Positions 27,099 to 39,270 of a DNA stretch of 64,000 nucleotides are shown piece after piece. The notes below the pieces were generated by a model. It saw only the letters and a list, made by a program, of their open reading frames with translations. It was not told where the DNA came from and ran no database searches. Source of the stretch: Brevundimonas goettingensis (GTDB lineage Bacteria; Pseudomonadota; Alphaproteobacteria; Caulobacterales; Caulobacteraceae). The position numbers and the translations under genes were made by a program. The stretch covers positions 3,271,001-3,335,000 of the forward strand of contig NZ_CP062222.1 in NCBI RefSeq assembly GCF_017487405.1. The letters are read 5' to 3'. Each line of letters begins with the position of its first letter. Position 1 is the stretch's first letter.

Positions 27099-28697
27099 AT
27101 GACCGACTGGACCGCGTTTGAGGCCGCCGCCGCCCGCGACGCCGACGCCCGCATCGTCGACCAGTTCGCCGCCGACCCCGACCGGGTCGCCCGCATGGGG
27201 GTCGAGACCGCCGGTCTGTATCTCGACCTGTCGAAACAGGCCTGGACCCGCGAGGGCTTCGAGACCTGTCTGGATCTGGCCCGCTCCGCCGGGGTCGAGG
27301 CGGCCCGCACCCGCCTGTTCGGCGGCGAGGCCATCAACGCCACCGAGGGCCGCGCTGTCCTGCATCCCGCCCTGCGCGCCACGAAGGGCTCGAACTACAT
27401 CGCACTCGGCGAGCCGGTCTCGGCCGAGGTCGACGCCGTCCGCGCCGACATGGCCGCCTATGCGACCGCCGTCCGTTCCGGCTCTGAGACCGGCGCGACC
27501 GGCAAGCCGTTCAAGGCCATCGTCCACATCGGCATCGGCGGCTCTGACCTCGGTCCCCGCGTGGTCTGGGACGCGCTTCGCCCGCTCGAACCGTCGATCG
27601 ACCTGCGCTTCGTTGCCAATATCGACCCGCGCGACATGGCCGAGGCCCTGACCGGGCTCGATCCCGAAACCACCCTCGTCGTCGTCGTCTCCAAGACCTT
27701 CACCACCCAGGAAACCCTGGCCAATGCCGAGGCCGCCAAGGCCTGGCTGGCCGCCGGCCTGCCTGAAGCCGGTCGCGACAAGCATTTCATCGGGGTCACC
27801 GCCGCGCCGGACAAGGCTGTCGCGTTTGGATGCGCCCGCACCTTTGCGTTCAGAGACTGGGTCGGCGGCCGCTATTCCCTGTGGTCGGCGGTCAGCCTGA
27901 GTTGCGTCATCGCCCTCGGCCCCGACGTCTTCGAGGCGATGCTGGCCGGCGCCGCCGCCATGGACGACCATTTCGTCTCGGCCCCGCTGGAAAAGAACGC
28001 GCCCGTCCTTCTGGCCCTCGCCCAGATCTGGAACGTCGACGGGCTGAACCGTCCGGCCCGCACCGTCGCCCCCTATGCCCATGCCCTGCGCCGCCTGCCC
28101 GCCTTCCTGCAGCAGCTGGAGATGGAATCGAACGGCAAGCGGGTGCATCGCGACGGCTCAGCCGTGACGCGCCAGACCTGCCCCGTCGTCTTCGGCGAGC
28201 CCGGCACCAACGGCCAGCACGCCTTCTTCCAGCAGATCCATCAGGGGCCGCAGGTCGTCCCCGCCGAGTTCGTCATCGTGGCGAAGACGCATGAAGACGC
28301 GCCGGAAAGCCCCCTCTGGTCCAACGCCCTCGCCCAGGGCCAGGCCCTGATGCTGGGCAAGACCACCGAACAGGCCCGCGCCGAGCTGCTGGCCTCGGGC
28401 GCCGACGCGGCGGAGGCCGACCGTCTGGCCACCCACAAGACCTTCCCCGGCAACCGCCCCTCGACGGCCATCGTCATGGAGCGGCTGACGCCCGAGACCC
28501 TCGGCGCTCTCCTGGCCCTCTATGAGCACAAGACCTTCGTCGAGGGCGTGGTCTGGGACATCAACTCCTTCGACCAATGGGGCGTGGAGCTCGGCAAGGT
28601 GCTGGCGAAAGCCATCCTCAAGGACGTCGCGGCGGGCGGCCCCTCGGCCGAACTCGACCCCTCGACGGCGGGTCTGCTGACCCGTCTGCTGGGCTAG
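27099..28697 (+). CDS. pgi: Glucose-6-phosphate isomerase
   Basis: 532 residues, full length. The two PGI signatures are visible: VSKTFTTQETLANA with the preceding HIGIGGSDLGPR substrate loop, and the second-half FGEPGTNGQHAFFQ with the catalytic Glu and His. It interconverts glucose-6-P and fructose-6-P. The start codon directly follows one arm of a 7-bp inverted repeat (27062-27068/27091-27097), so the ribosome site lies in its loop. A strong hairpin at 28712-28735 ends the transcript. Confidence 0.97.
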   Translation: MTDWTAFEAAAARDADARIVDQFAADPDRVARMGVETAGLYLDLSKQAWTREGFETCLDLARSAGVEAARTRLFGGEAINATEGRAVLHPALRATKGSNYIALGEPVSAEVDAVRADMAAYATAVRSGSETGATGKPFKAIVHIGIGGSDLGPRVVWDALRPLEPSIDLRFVANIDPRDMAEALTGLDPETTLVVVVSKTFTTQETLANAEAAKAWLAAGLPEAGRDKHFIGVTAAPDKAVAFGCARTFAFRDWVGGRYSLWSAVSLSCVIALGPDVFEAMLAGAAAMDDHFVSAPLEKNAPVLLALAQIWNVDGLNRPARTVAPYAHALRRLPAFLQQLEMESNGKRVHRDGSAVTRQTCPVVFGEPGTNGQHAFFQQIHQGPQVVPAEFVIVAKTHEDAPESPLWSNALAQGQALMLGKTTEQARAELLASGADAAEADRLATHKTFPGNRPSTAIVMERLTPETLGALLALYEHKTFVEGVVWDINSFDQWGVELGKVLAKAILKDVAAGGPSAELDPSTAGLLTRLLG

Positions 28698-28711
28698 GGC
28701 TCCAGACGCAG

Positions 28712-28735
28712 AAACGGGCGCCGAAGCGCCCGTTT
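28712..28735. terminator. Bidirectional hairpin between pgi and the glycine-zipper gene
   Basis: Perfect 10-bp stem AAACGGGCGC with GCGCCCGTTT around a CGAA loop. It has only three T (or A) at each end, so it is a modest intrinsic terminator usable in both directions between convergent genes. Confidence 0.7.
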
Positions 28736-28753
28736 CCCGCCCTCGGCTACGAC

Positions 28754-29188
28754 CTACCAGCGGCGGTCGTAGCGATAGTCGCGCCGGTCATAGCGACCGC
28801 GGTCGTAGTCGCGACTGTTGATGCCGTGATCGCGCTCCCAATGGCCTTCGTTGCGATAGCAGCGGCCGTCGCGGAAATAGTTGCAGTCCGGACCCTGGTC
28901 GTAGCGGTAGCCGTAGCCGCCCCGATAGTTGCGGTCGTCGCGCGAGTTCGAGCTCGCGGCGCCCACGGCAGCCCCGGCGAGCGCGCCACCGGCGACATAA
29001 CGGCCGTCGCCGTTGCCCAGGATGGCGCCCGCGATGCCGCCGATGGCGGCGCCGACCAGGGCGTTCTTGGCGGTGTTGTCCTCGCGGTGATCGCGATCAC
29101 GGTAGCTTTGCGCGTCGGCCGAACCGGCCAGCAGGCTCAGGGCGAGAACGGGAGCCGCGGCGGCGGCGGCCAGCTTGAACTTCATCAT
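28754..29188 (-). CDS. Glycine-zipper outer-membrane/secreted protein
   Basis: 144 residues. A Sec signal peptide ends at ADAQ (residue 27). A glycine-zipper helix pair follows (LVGAAIGGIAGAILGNGDG and GGALAGAAVGAASS), as in the 17-kDa antigen/YMGG family. The Arg/Tyr/Asp-rich tail contains a CNYFRDGRC pair of cysteines. Such proteins insert into or bridge the outer membrane; no enzymatic role is expected. It is convergent with pgi. Confidence 0.87.
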   Translation of the reverse strand: MMKFKLAAAAAAPVLALSLLAGSADAQSYRDRDHREDNTAKNALVGAAIGGIAGAILGNGDGRYVAGGALAGAAVGAASSNSRDDRNYRGGYGYRYDQGPDCNYFRDGRCYRNEGHWERDHGINSRDYDRGRYDRRDYRYDRRW

Positions 29189-29324
29189 GATGCGTCTCCT
29201 TGCAAAAGGTCGGGCCGGCGGATGCCGACGTCATGATTTCCTTCTAACGCCCCGCTTCTGAACGACCCGGGTTCGCCACGTTCATTTTCAGTTCAGCTTC
29301 GTCTCGGCAACTGCGCCGCGCCTT

Positions 29325-29356
29325 GCCGGGCCCGGCGCAGCCTCGCCGGGCCCGGC
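29325..29356. repeat. Two copies of a GC palindrome
   Basis: GCCGGGCCCGGC occurs at 29325-29336 and again at 29345-29356, 20 nt apart and both perfectly self-complementary. They lie in the 184-bp gap upstream of the glycine-zipper gene and just after the end of the DUF2141 gene, where they may act as a terminator-like structure. Confidence 0.5.
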
Positions 29357-29372
29357 CCAGGCTTCAGCCTGT

Positions 29373-29819
29373 TCAGTTGGCCGGGTAATCCATCGCCACC
29401 GTCAGGGCGACATTGCCCGAGGCCGGCACGGTGAACTTGACCTGATCGAAGGTCGGCATCGCGCGGAGGGTCTCGCCGTGCAGCATGCCCCAGCCCTCGG
29501 CGGGACGGCCGTTGACCAGCTTCATGTCCTTGTTGCCGTCCTCGTCGTGCAGGGCGGTGATGGAATAGTCGCCCGGCGCCACATCATGCAGGGTGAAGGT
29601 CCGGGTCCCCGCCGTCGGGTTCTCGATCCGCTCGCCGTAGACGCCTTCGTGTTTCAGGAATTGGGCCTGCGTCTGCAGCCCGACCAGCAGGTCGCCACCG
29701 CGCGCCTGCACGCCGGTCAGGGTCACGGTGACGTCCCCGGCCAGGGCCCAGCCGGCGGAGAAGGTGAGGGCCGCGCATGCCAGGAGGGGGGCGGCGATAG
29801 CGATCATGGAGGCTTTCAT
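29373..29819 (-). CDS. DUF2141 secreted protein (copy 3)
   Basis: 148 residues. The signal peptide ends near GWALAGD. The core [19 protein letters not shown] keeps the HD-x-DG pattern but has lost the second Asp-Gly of the EF-hand-like loop seen in copies 1 and 2. The following block [19 protein letters not shown] replaces EPYGFSNNAR. It is therefore a divergent paralogue. It has a good promoter (TTGACG-N17-TAAAGA, 29895 to 29867) in an unusually AT-rich patch. It is divergent from groES. Confidence 0.85.
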   Translation of the reverse strand: MKASMIAIAAPLLACAALTFSAGWALAGDVTVTLTGVQARGGDLLVGLQTQAQFLKHEGVYGERIENPTAGTRTFTLHDVAPGDYSITALHDEDGNKDMKLVNGRPAEGWGMLHGETLRAMPTFDQVKFTVPASGNVALTVAMDYPAN

Positions 29820-29866
29820 TGTCGTTCGTTCCGATTGTCGGCGGCGCCGATCGCCGTCTGCAATGT

Positions 29867-29895
29867 TCTTTATTTTACAAAGTACATTACGTCAA
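29867..29895 (-). promoter_or_regulatory. Promoter of the DUF2141 gene with CTTT/AAAG dyad
   Basis: Reading the - strand, TTGACG (29895-29890), a 17-nt spacer and TAAAGA (29872-29867) form a near-consensus promoter. An imperfect dyad (CTTTGT...ATAAAG) overlaps the spacer and -10 and could be an operator. The patch is strikingly AT-rich for this genome. Confidence 0.5.
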
Positions 29896-29978
29896 GCAGC
29901 TTTTCGGGCTCATTCTCTGATCCCGTCATCGAACCTTGCCTTGACCCTGCCCCCCAGCCCCCCTACTTGCACGGCGCG

Positions 29979-30005
29979 TTAGCACTCTCAGGCGCCGGCT
30001 GCCAA
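29979..30005 (+). promoter_or_regulatory. Degenerate CIRCE (HrcA operator) upstream of groESL
   Basis: TTAGCACTC (29979-29987) is a perfect left half of CIRCE. After 9 nt the right half is GGCTGCCAA, matching GAGTGCTAA at 6 of 9. It lies 60 nt before groES. A possible heat-shock (sigma-32) type promoter, CTTGACC (29940-29946) with CTACTT about 16 nt later, precedes it. Confidence 0.65.
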
Positions 30006-30065
30006 AACGCCGGTCCGGGGGTCGCTTGCGAGGAAACAATAGAAGTCTCACCGGAGAATATGCAG

Positions 30066-30353
30066 ATGGCGTTTCGTCCTCTCGGCGATCGCGTGCTGGT
30101 CAAGCGCGTGGAAGAAGAATCCAAGACCAAGGGCGGGATCATCATTCCCGACACCGCCAAGGAAAAGCCGCAGGAAGGCGAAGTCGTCTCCGTCGGTCCG
30201 GGCGTCCGTGACGAGTCCGGCAAGGTCAACGCTCTCGAGCTGAAGGCCGGCGACCGCATCCTGTTCGGCAAGTGGTCGGGCACCGAGGTCAAGCTGGAAG
30301 GCGAAGACCTGATCATCATGAAGGAATCCGACGTCCTGGGCGTGCTGTCCTAA
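30066..30353 (+). CDS. groES: Co-chaperonin GroES
   Basis: 95 residues from ATG 30066 ([18 protein letters not shown]). A second ATG six bases upstream would leave only 3 nt to the GGAG site, so 30066 is preferred. The mobile loop [13 protein letters not shown] and the C-terminal [16 protein letters not shown] are canonical. It caps GroEL. The upstream region has a CIRCE-like operator, and groEL follows 54 nt downstream in the same operon. Confidence 0.97.
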   Translation: MAFRPLGDRVLVKRVEEESKTKGGIIIPDTAKEKPQEGEVVSVGPGVRDESGKVNALELKAGDRILFGKWSGTEVKLEGEDLIIMKESDVLGVLS

Positions 30354-30395
30354 GCACCCGCGTCGACGACCTTCTTCTTCGAAAACAATAGATAA

Positions 30396-32054
<1,659 letters not shown>

Positions 32055-32064
32055 GAAGTCCGGT

Positions 32065-32090
32065 TGTCATCCCGGCCTCGAGCCGGGACT
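32065..32090. repeat. Short REP-like palindrome downstream of groEL
   Basis: TGTCATCCCGGC...GCCGGGAC forms a 7-bp stem (TCCCGGC with GCCGGGA, 5-nt loop). The opening GTCATCC is shared with the long inverted repeats at 61841-61983, so it may belong to the same family. Confidence 0.45.
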
Positions 32091-32100
32091 GAACGAACAG

Positions 32101-32134
32101 AAGGGCGGGTCCAGCGATGGGCCCGCCCTTTTTG
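32101..32134 (+). terminator. Rho-independent terminator after groEL
   Basis: AAGGGCGGGTCC (32101-32112) pairs with GGGCCCGCCCTT (one G-T pair) and is followed by TTTTT. Confidence 0.85.
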
Positions 32135-32150
32135 ATTGCGGGCGGTGCGC

Positions 32151-32365
32151 ATGCCGAGCCTTGGCGCCTTCATCGCGACCTACATGATGGCCGGCGGGCG
32201 AAACGGAGACGCTCTACACCGGCATGACCGCCAATCTGACGGCGCGAGTCTGGAAACATCGTCACCGAACGTTCGATGGGTTCAGCAAGGAGCATGGCTG
32301 CACCCGACTGGTCTGGTTCGAACAATATGCGCTCGTGACGCCCGCCATCGCGCGCGAGGAGTACC
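32151..32365 (+). pseudogene. GIY-YIG nuclease-superfamily gene, frameshifted and truncated
   Basis: Reading from ATG 32151 gives MPSLGAFIATYMMAGGRNG. One extra base near 32205-32209 moves the rest to the next frame, which continues TLYTGMTANLTARVWKH, then GFSKEHGCTRLVWFEQY and VTPAIAREE. Joined, this is the YhbQ-like single-domain GIY-YIG protein of alphaproteobacteria (here Y-M...L-Y-T-G, with Arg and Glu). The usual C-terminal KAIKKWRR...NP-W region is absent: after 32365 the frame runs on without similarity. Two lesions, frameshift and lost C-terminus, argue for a real pseudogene rather than a read error. Confidence 0.75.
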
Positions 32366-32441
32366 CGACCGGTCCGGCTGGAGGTCGTCGCCTCCGCCGC
32401 CACATTCTTTCACATAAGATGGGCGCGCAGACGGGGCGTTT

Positions 32442-33338
32442 CTACCGACCGCGGTAGCGCAGGGCGTCGACAAGGAGGGCGAAGGCGGGGGTCGGCTGGC
32501 GGCGGCTGGGGTAATAGAGGTGGTACCCCGAAAACGGCGGGGTCCAGTCGTCCAGCACCGTGGTCAGGCGGCCCTCGGCGATCAGGGGGGCGACCTCGTC
32601 GTGCATCATGACGGCCAGCCCCATGCCGGCCAGCGCCGCGCGCTGGACCAAGGCCATGCTGTTGAAGATCAGCTGGCCGGAGACGCGCACATTGGTCGGC
32701 TGACCGTCCTTCTCGAACTCCCAGGCATAGAGGCCGCCGAGGGTCGGCAGGCGGTAGTTGATACAGGCGTGGTCGGCGAGGTCGTGCGGCGTCTGCGGCG
32801 TCCCTCGCCGGGCCAGATAGTCGGGCGAGGCGATGACGACCATGCGCAGCTCGGGGCCGATGGGGACGGCGATCATGTCCTTGCCGAGCCGCTCGCCCAG
32901 GCGGACGCCGGCGTCGAACCGGCCCTCGACGAGGTCGGCGAGGCTGTCGTCGACCGAGATCTCGACCTTGATGTCCGGATAGGCGGGCAGGAGGCGTTCC
33001 AGCACGGGCCACAGGACCCTGCGCGCCGCATGCTCGCCGCAGGTGATGCGGATGGTTCCGGCCGGACGATCGCGCAGGTCGCCGAGCGCCGCGACCCGCT
33101 GCTCGATGTCGTCGAAGGCGGGGCGCAGGGTCTCCAGCAATCGCTCGCCCGCCTCGGTCGGGGCGACGTTGCGGGTGGTCCGGACCAGAAGGCGTAGGCC
33201 GAGACGGGTTTCCAGCCGCCGCACCGTATGGCTGACCGCCGACTGGGAGGTGCCCAGTTTGGCCGCCGCCCGGGTGAAGCTGCGTTCCTCCGCCACGACC
33301 ATGAAGGTGGAGAGGTCGCCCAGCTCATCGCGCTTCAT
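32442..33338 (-). CDS. LysR-family transcriptional regulator
   Basis: 298 residues. The N-terminal winged helix-turn-helix (SFTRAAAKLGTSQSAVSHTVRRLE) is followed by a substrate-binding domain of the CrgA/DsdC-like type. It is divergent from the zinc alcohol dehydrogenase at 33470 with 131 bp between starts, the classical arrangement for LysR control of that gene and probably the following cupin and reductase genes. The effector is unknown; an electrophilic aldehyde is plausible from the targets. Confidence 0.92.
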   Translation of the reverse strand: MKRDELGDLSTFMVVAEERSFTRAAAKLGTSQSAVSHTVRRLETRLGLRLLVRTTRNVAPTEAGERLLETLRPAFDDIEQRVAALGDLRDRPAGTIRITCGEHAARRVLWPVLERLLPAYPDIKVEISVDDSLADLVEGRFDAGVRLGERLGKDMIAVPIGPELRMVVIASPDYLARRGTPQTPHDLADHACINYRLPTLGGLYAWEFEKDGQPTNVRVSGQLIFNSMALVQRAALAGMGLAVMMHDEVAPLIAEGRLTTVLDDWTPPFSGYHLYYPSRRQPTPAFALLVDALRYRGR

Positions 33339-33469
33339 TGATGAATCCTCGACATGGGTGCATGCCGATATCTGCGCCTAATCGACGGGCCGAACCAGTC
33401 CTAGACTGCGTCTACCGAAACCCGAGGGACCGTCCGGACGGCGCCCTCTTCGCCTGCTGGAGCCACCCC

Positions 33470-34534
33470 ATGAAGACCATCGGTTACGCCGCCCATTCGA
33501 CCACCGCGCCGCTGGAGCCCTGGACCTTCGACCGGCGCGAGTTGCGCGCCAACGACGTGCAGATGCAGATCCTCTACTGCGGCGTCTGCCACTCGGACCT
33601 GCACCAGGCGCGCAACGACTGGGGCTGGTCGTCCTATCCGGTGGTGCCGGGTCACGAGATCGTCGGCGTCGTCACCGCCGTCGGCTCCGAGGTGAAGAAA
33701 TACAAGGAAGGCGACCGCGTCGCCGTCGGCTGTATGGTCGACAGCTGTCAGCATTGCGACCAGTGCGACAAGGGCGAGGAGCAGCTCTGCCGCCACGGCA
33801 ACACCCAGACCTATAACGGCCGCGACCGGATCACCGGCGACCCGACCTACGGCGGCTATTCCAAGGATCTGGTGGTGCGCGAGGAGTTCGTCCTGTCGCT
33901 GCCCGACAATCTTGATATCGCCAAGGCCGCGCCGTTGCTCTGCGCCGGCATCACCACCTGGTCGCCGCTCAAGACCTGGGGCGTCAAGGAAGGCACCCGC
34001 GTCGGCGTCATCGGTCTGGGCGGTCTGGGCCATATGGCGGTCAAGCTGGCCGCGGGCCTCGGCGCCCATGTCACGGTGCTGAGCCGCACCGCCGACAAGG
34101 AAGCCGATGCCAAGGAGCTGGGCGCCCACGCCCTGCTGGTGTCGTCAGATCGGGCGGCGATGAAGGCGGCGGCCAACAGCCTGGACCTGATCATCGATAC
34201 CGTGCCGGTCAAGCATGACCTCAACCCCTATATGCCGCTGCTCGACATCGACGGCACCCTGGTCATCGTCGGCCAACTGGGCCCGATGGAAGAGCTGTCG
34301 ACCCTGCCGCTGCTCATGGCGCGGCGCCGCGTCTCGGGTTCGCCCATCGGCGGCATCCGCGAGACCCAGGAGATGCTCGACTTCTGCGGCGAGAAGGGAA
34401 TCCTGCCCGACGTCGAGATGATCCGCATGGACGAGATCAACCACGCCTTCGAGCGGATGGAGAAGTCCGACGTCCGCTACCGCTTCGTCATCGACATGGC
34501 GTCGCTGGAAGCCCCGGCCGCCGAGGCCGCGTGA
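33470..34534 (+). CDS. Zinc-dependent NADP alcohol/aldehyde dehydrogenase (YahK/CAD-like)
   Basis: 354 residues from ATG 33470. Catalytic zinc ligands lie in GVCHSDLHQ and GHEIVG; structural zinc cysteines are in CQHCDQCDKGEEQLC. The Rossmann motif is GLGGLGHMAVKLA. This group reduces aldehydes with NADPH. A perfect palindrome CCGTCCGGACGG (33430-33441) lies 28 nt before the start. The gene heads a same-strand run with a cupin and three aldo/keto reductases, all enzymes of reactive carbonyls. Confidence 0.93.
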   Translation: MKTIGYAAHSTTAPLEPWTFDRRELRANDVQMQILYCGVCHSDLHQARNDWGWSSYPVVPGHEIVGVVTAVGSEVKKYKEGDRVAVGCMVDSCQHCDQCDKGEEQLCRHGNTQTYNGRDRITGDPTYGGYSKDLVVREEFVLSLPDNLDIAKAAPLLCAGITTWSPLKTWGVKEGTRVGVIGLGGLGHMAVKLAAGLGAHVTVLSRTADKEADAKELGAHALLVSSDRAAMKAAANSLDLIIDTVPVKHDLNPYMPLLDIDGTLVIVGQLGPMEELSTLPLLMARRRVSGSPIGGIRETQEMLDFCGEKGILPDVEMIRMDEINHAFERMEKSDVRYRFVIDMASLEAPAAEAA

Positions 34535-34584
34535 TGGGGGCGGCGTTCGTCGCCGCCCTTCTCATCCTCATTCAGGAGCCACCA

Positions 34585-34992
34585 ATGACCGTTCAGCGCA
34601 ACGGAACGACCCCGGCTGCCTTCGGCCCGGCCGACTATTTCACCGGCCGCGTCCGCATCGAGAACGGGTTCAAATCGTCCGAGCCCGGCAATGTTCAGGG
34701 CGCGCTGGTCATCTTCGAACCCGGCGCCCGTTCCAACTGGCACACCCATCCCCTGGGTCAGACCCTGATCGTCGCCTCGGGCGTGGGCTGGCATCAGTGC
34801 GAAGGCGGGCCGGTGGAGGAAATCCGCGCCGGCGATGTGGTTCAATGCAACGCCAACCACCGCCACTGGCACGGCGCCAGCGCCACGGTCGGGATGAGCC
34901 ACTGGGCCGTTCAGGAAGCCCTCGACGGCAAGGTCGTGGAGTGGATGGAGCCGGTGACGGACGAGCAATACCAGCCGCCGGTCAGGGACTGA
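34585..34992 (+). CDS. Cupin protein of the hydroxynitrile-lyase-like group
   Basis: 135 residues from ATG 34585, chosen because AGGAG lies 7 nt upstream; the in-frame ATG at 34534 would translate that site. The single cupin barrel has metal ligands in WHTHPLGQTLIV and NHRHWHGAS, with Gln and His between them. The whole block (ADYFTGRVRIENGF, GWHQCEGGPVEEI, EWMEPVTDEQY) matches the small Mn-cupins that include bacterial mandelonitrile lyases. The physiological role of this group is uncertain; many are annotated only as cupins. Confidence 0.88.
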   Translation: MTVQRNGTTPAAFGPADYFTGRVRIENGFKSSEPGNVQGALVIFEPGARSNWHTHPLGQTLIVASGVGWHQCEGGPVEEIRAGDVVQCNANHRHWHGASATVGMSHWAVQEALDGKVVEWMEPVTDEQYQPPVRD

Positions 34993-35070
34993 GGCAAGGG
35001 ACTGAGGCCCACCGACTGAGACCCGGGGGGACGTCGACTTTTTTCAATCACACACTCCCGGAGATTTTCG

Positions 35071-38238
<3,168 letters not shown>

Positions 38239-38279
38239 TTCCCGCCTGAAGGGGAGGCGGTTCGGCAAAGCCGTCCTAT

Positions 38280-38696
38280 ATGGGCGACATGACCCACCGA
38301 ACCGCCTCCTGCGACTGCGGACAGCTCAGCATCACCGTCGAGGGCGAGCCTCGCGGCGTGGGGGTCTGCCACTGCCTGTCCTGCCAGCGGCGGACGGGCA
38401 GCATCTTCGCGACCCTGGCTGGCTTTCGCGGCGCATGGTCGATGAGCGGGCGAGCCACCGAATATGTGCGCACCGGGGATCAGGGGGCGAAGTTCCGCTT
38501 TCGGTTCTGCCCCGTCTGCGGCTCCAACGTCTTCCATACGGAGGAGGGGTTCGAGGACCGCTCGGTCAGCATCTCGGTCGGATCCTTCGCCGACCCGACC
38601 TTCCCGCCGCCGTCCGACAGCGTCTACGACAGCCGCCGCCATCCGTGGGTGGGCCTGCCCGAGACGGTGCAGGTGTGGGACAAGGATCCGGACTAG
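38280..38696 (+). CDS. GFA-family (glutathione-dependent formaldehyde-activating-like) zinc protein
   Basis: 138 residues from ATG 38280 or 38289. The zinc cysteine sets are CDCGQL, CHCLSCQRRTGS and FCPVCGSNVF, as in the Mss4-like fold of the GFA family. The family's namesake activity is contested, so only a thiol- or aldehyde-related role is suggested, in line with the upstream reductases. It follows the reductase array by 41 nt and may be co-transcribed. Confidence 0.9.
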   Translation: MGDMTHRTASCDCGQLSITVEGEPRGVGVCHCLSCQRRTGSIFATLAGFRGAWSMSGRATEYVRTGDQGAKFRFRFCPVCGSNVFHTEEGFEDRSVSISVGSFADPTFPPPSDSVYDSRRHPWVGLPETVQVWDKDPD

Positions 38697-38704
38697 CGAA
38701 AAAA

Positions 38705-39166
38705 ATGCGTGTCGTCGGCTGGCTGAAATACTGGTTCTGGCCGCAGAAGCCGGCGCCGGTCGAACCCGACTGGTCGGCCATCGCCGACTATACGGTGTTG
38801 ATGAGCGCCGCCGCCGAATGTGGATGGATGAGCCCCGACGCCTTTCTGGCCGGGCCGTTCCAGCGCTATCTGGACCTGTGCGGCGATGGGACCGCCAATG
38901 CACGCGGCCGCGCCCGGACGATGGAGTTCGGACGGGGCTCTGTGCGCCACTATGCGGCCGGGCTCGACAACACGGCGGGGCGCGAAACGGACGAGAACCG
39001 GGGCCGGCCGCTCGACGAGGCGGGAGAGGCCTTCTTCGCCCGGGCCCGGGCCATGGCGGCCGACTGGTTCGCCGACAAGCCCGACGGCGACTACATGATG
39101 GAGGTGCTGGACGGCACGGCGACCCACAACCATCGGGCGGCCGAGGGTTCCGTCTCCCAGGGTTGA
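38705..39166 (+). CDS. Hypothetical protein
   Basis: 153 residues from ATG 38705, 8 nt after the GFA gene. It starts with an amphipathic Trp-rich segment (MRVVGWLKYWFWPQKPAP) and is otherwise soluble and acidic, with Cys in AECGWMS and LDLCGDG. No family was recognised. An A-rich stretch rather than a clear ribosome site precedes it. Codon use matches the host, and no overlapping frame is a better candidate. Confidence 0.6.
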   Translation: MRVVGWLKYWFWPQKPAPVEPDWSAIADYTVLMSAAAECGWMSPDAFLAGPFQRYLDLCGDGTANARGRARTMEFGRGSVRHYAAGLDNTAGRETDENRGRPLDEAGEAFFARARAMAADWFADKPDGDYMMEVLDGTATHNHRAAEGSVSQG

Positions 39167-39217
39167 ATACGGCCTGCGACGCCGTGGCGGCCTTGAACGG
39201 CGCAGGCTGTTCGGATA

Positions 39218-39234
39218 TTGCGACACATTCTCAG
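39218..39234 (+). promoter_or_regulatory. Fur-like site before the TonB receptor-PepSY operon
   Basis: TTGCGACACATTCTCAG keeps both halves of the proteobacterial Fur-type pattern TTGCGA-N3-4-ATTCTCA. It lies 37 nt before the receptor start. The match is by eye, with the central bases off consensus. Confidence 0.45.
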
Positions 39235-39270
39235 ATTACAGCCCTCCCCGGCCCGCAGAAAGTCGCCTTC

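Noticed and set aside
34534..34585. Upstream start of the cupin gene giving a hydrophobic leader
   Set aside because: The leader would be encoded by the ribosome-binding region (AGGAG) of the better start at 34585, and homologous cupins start at the MTV-like residue.
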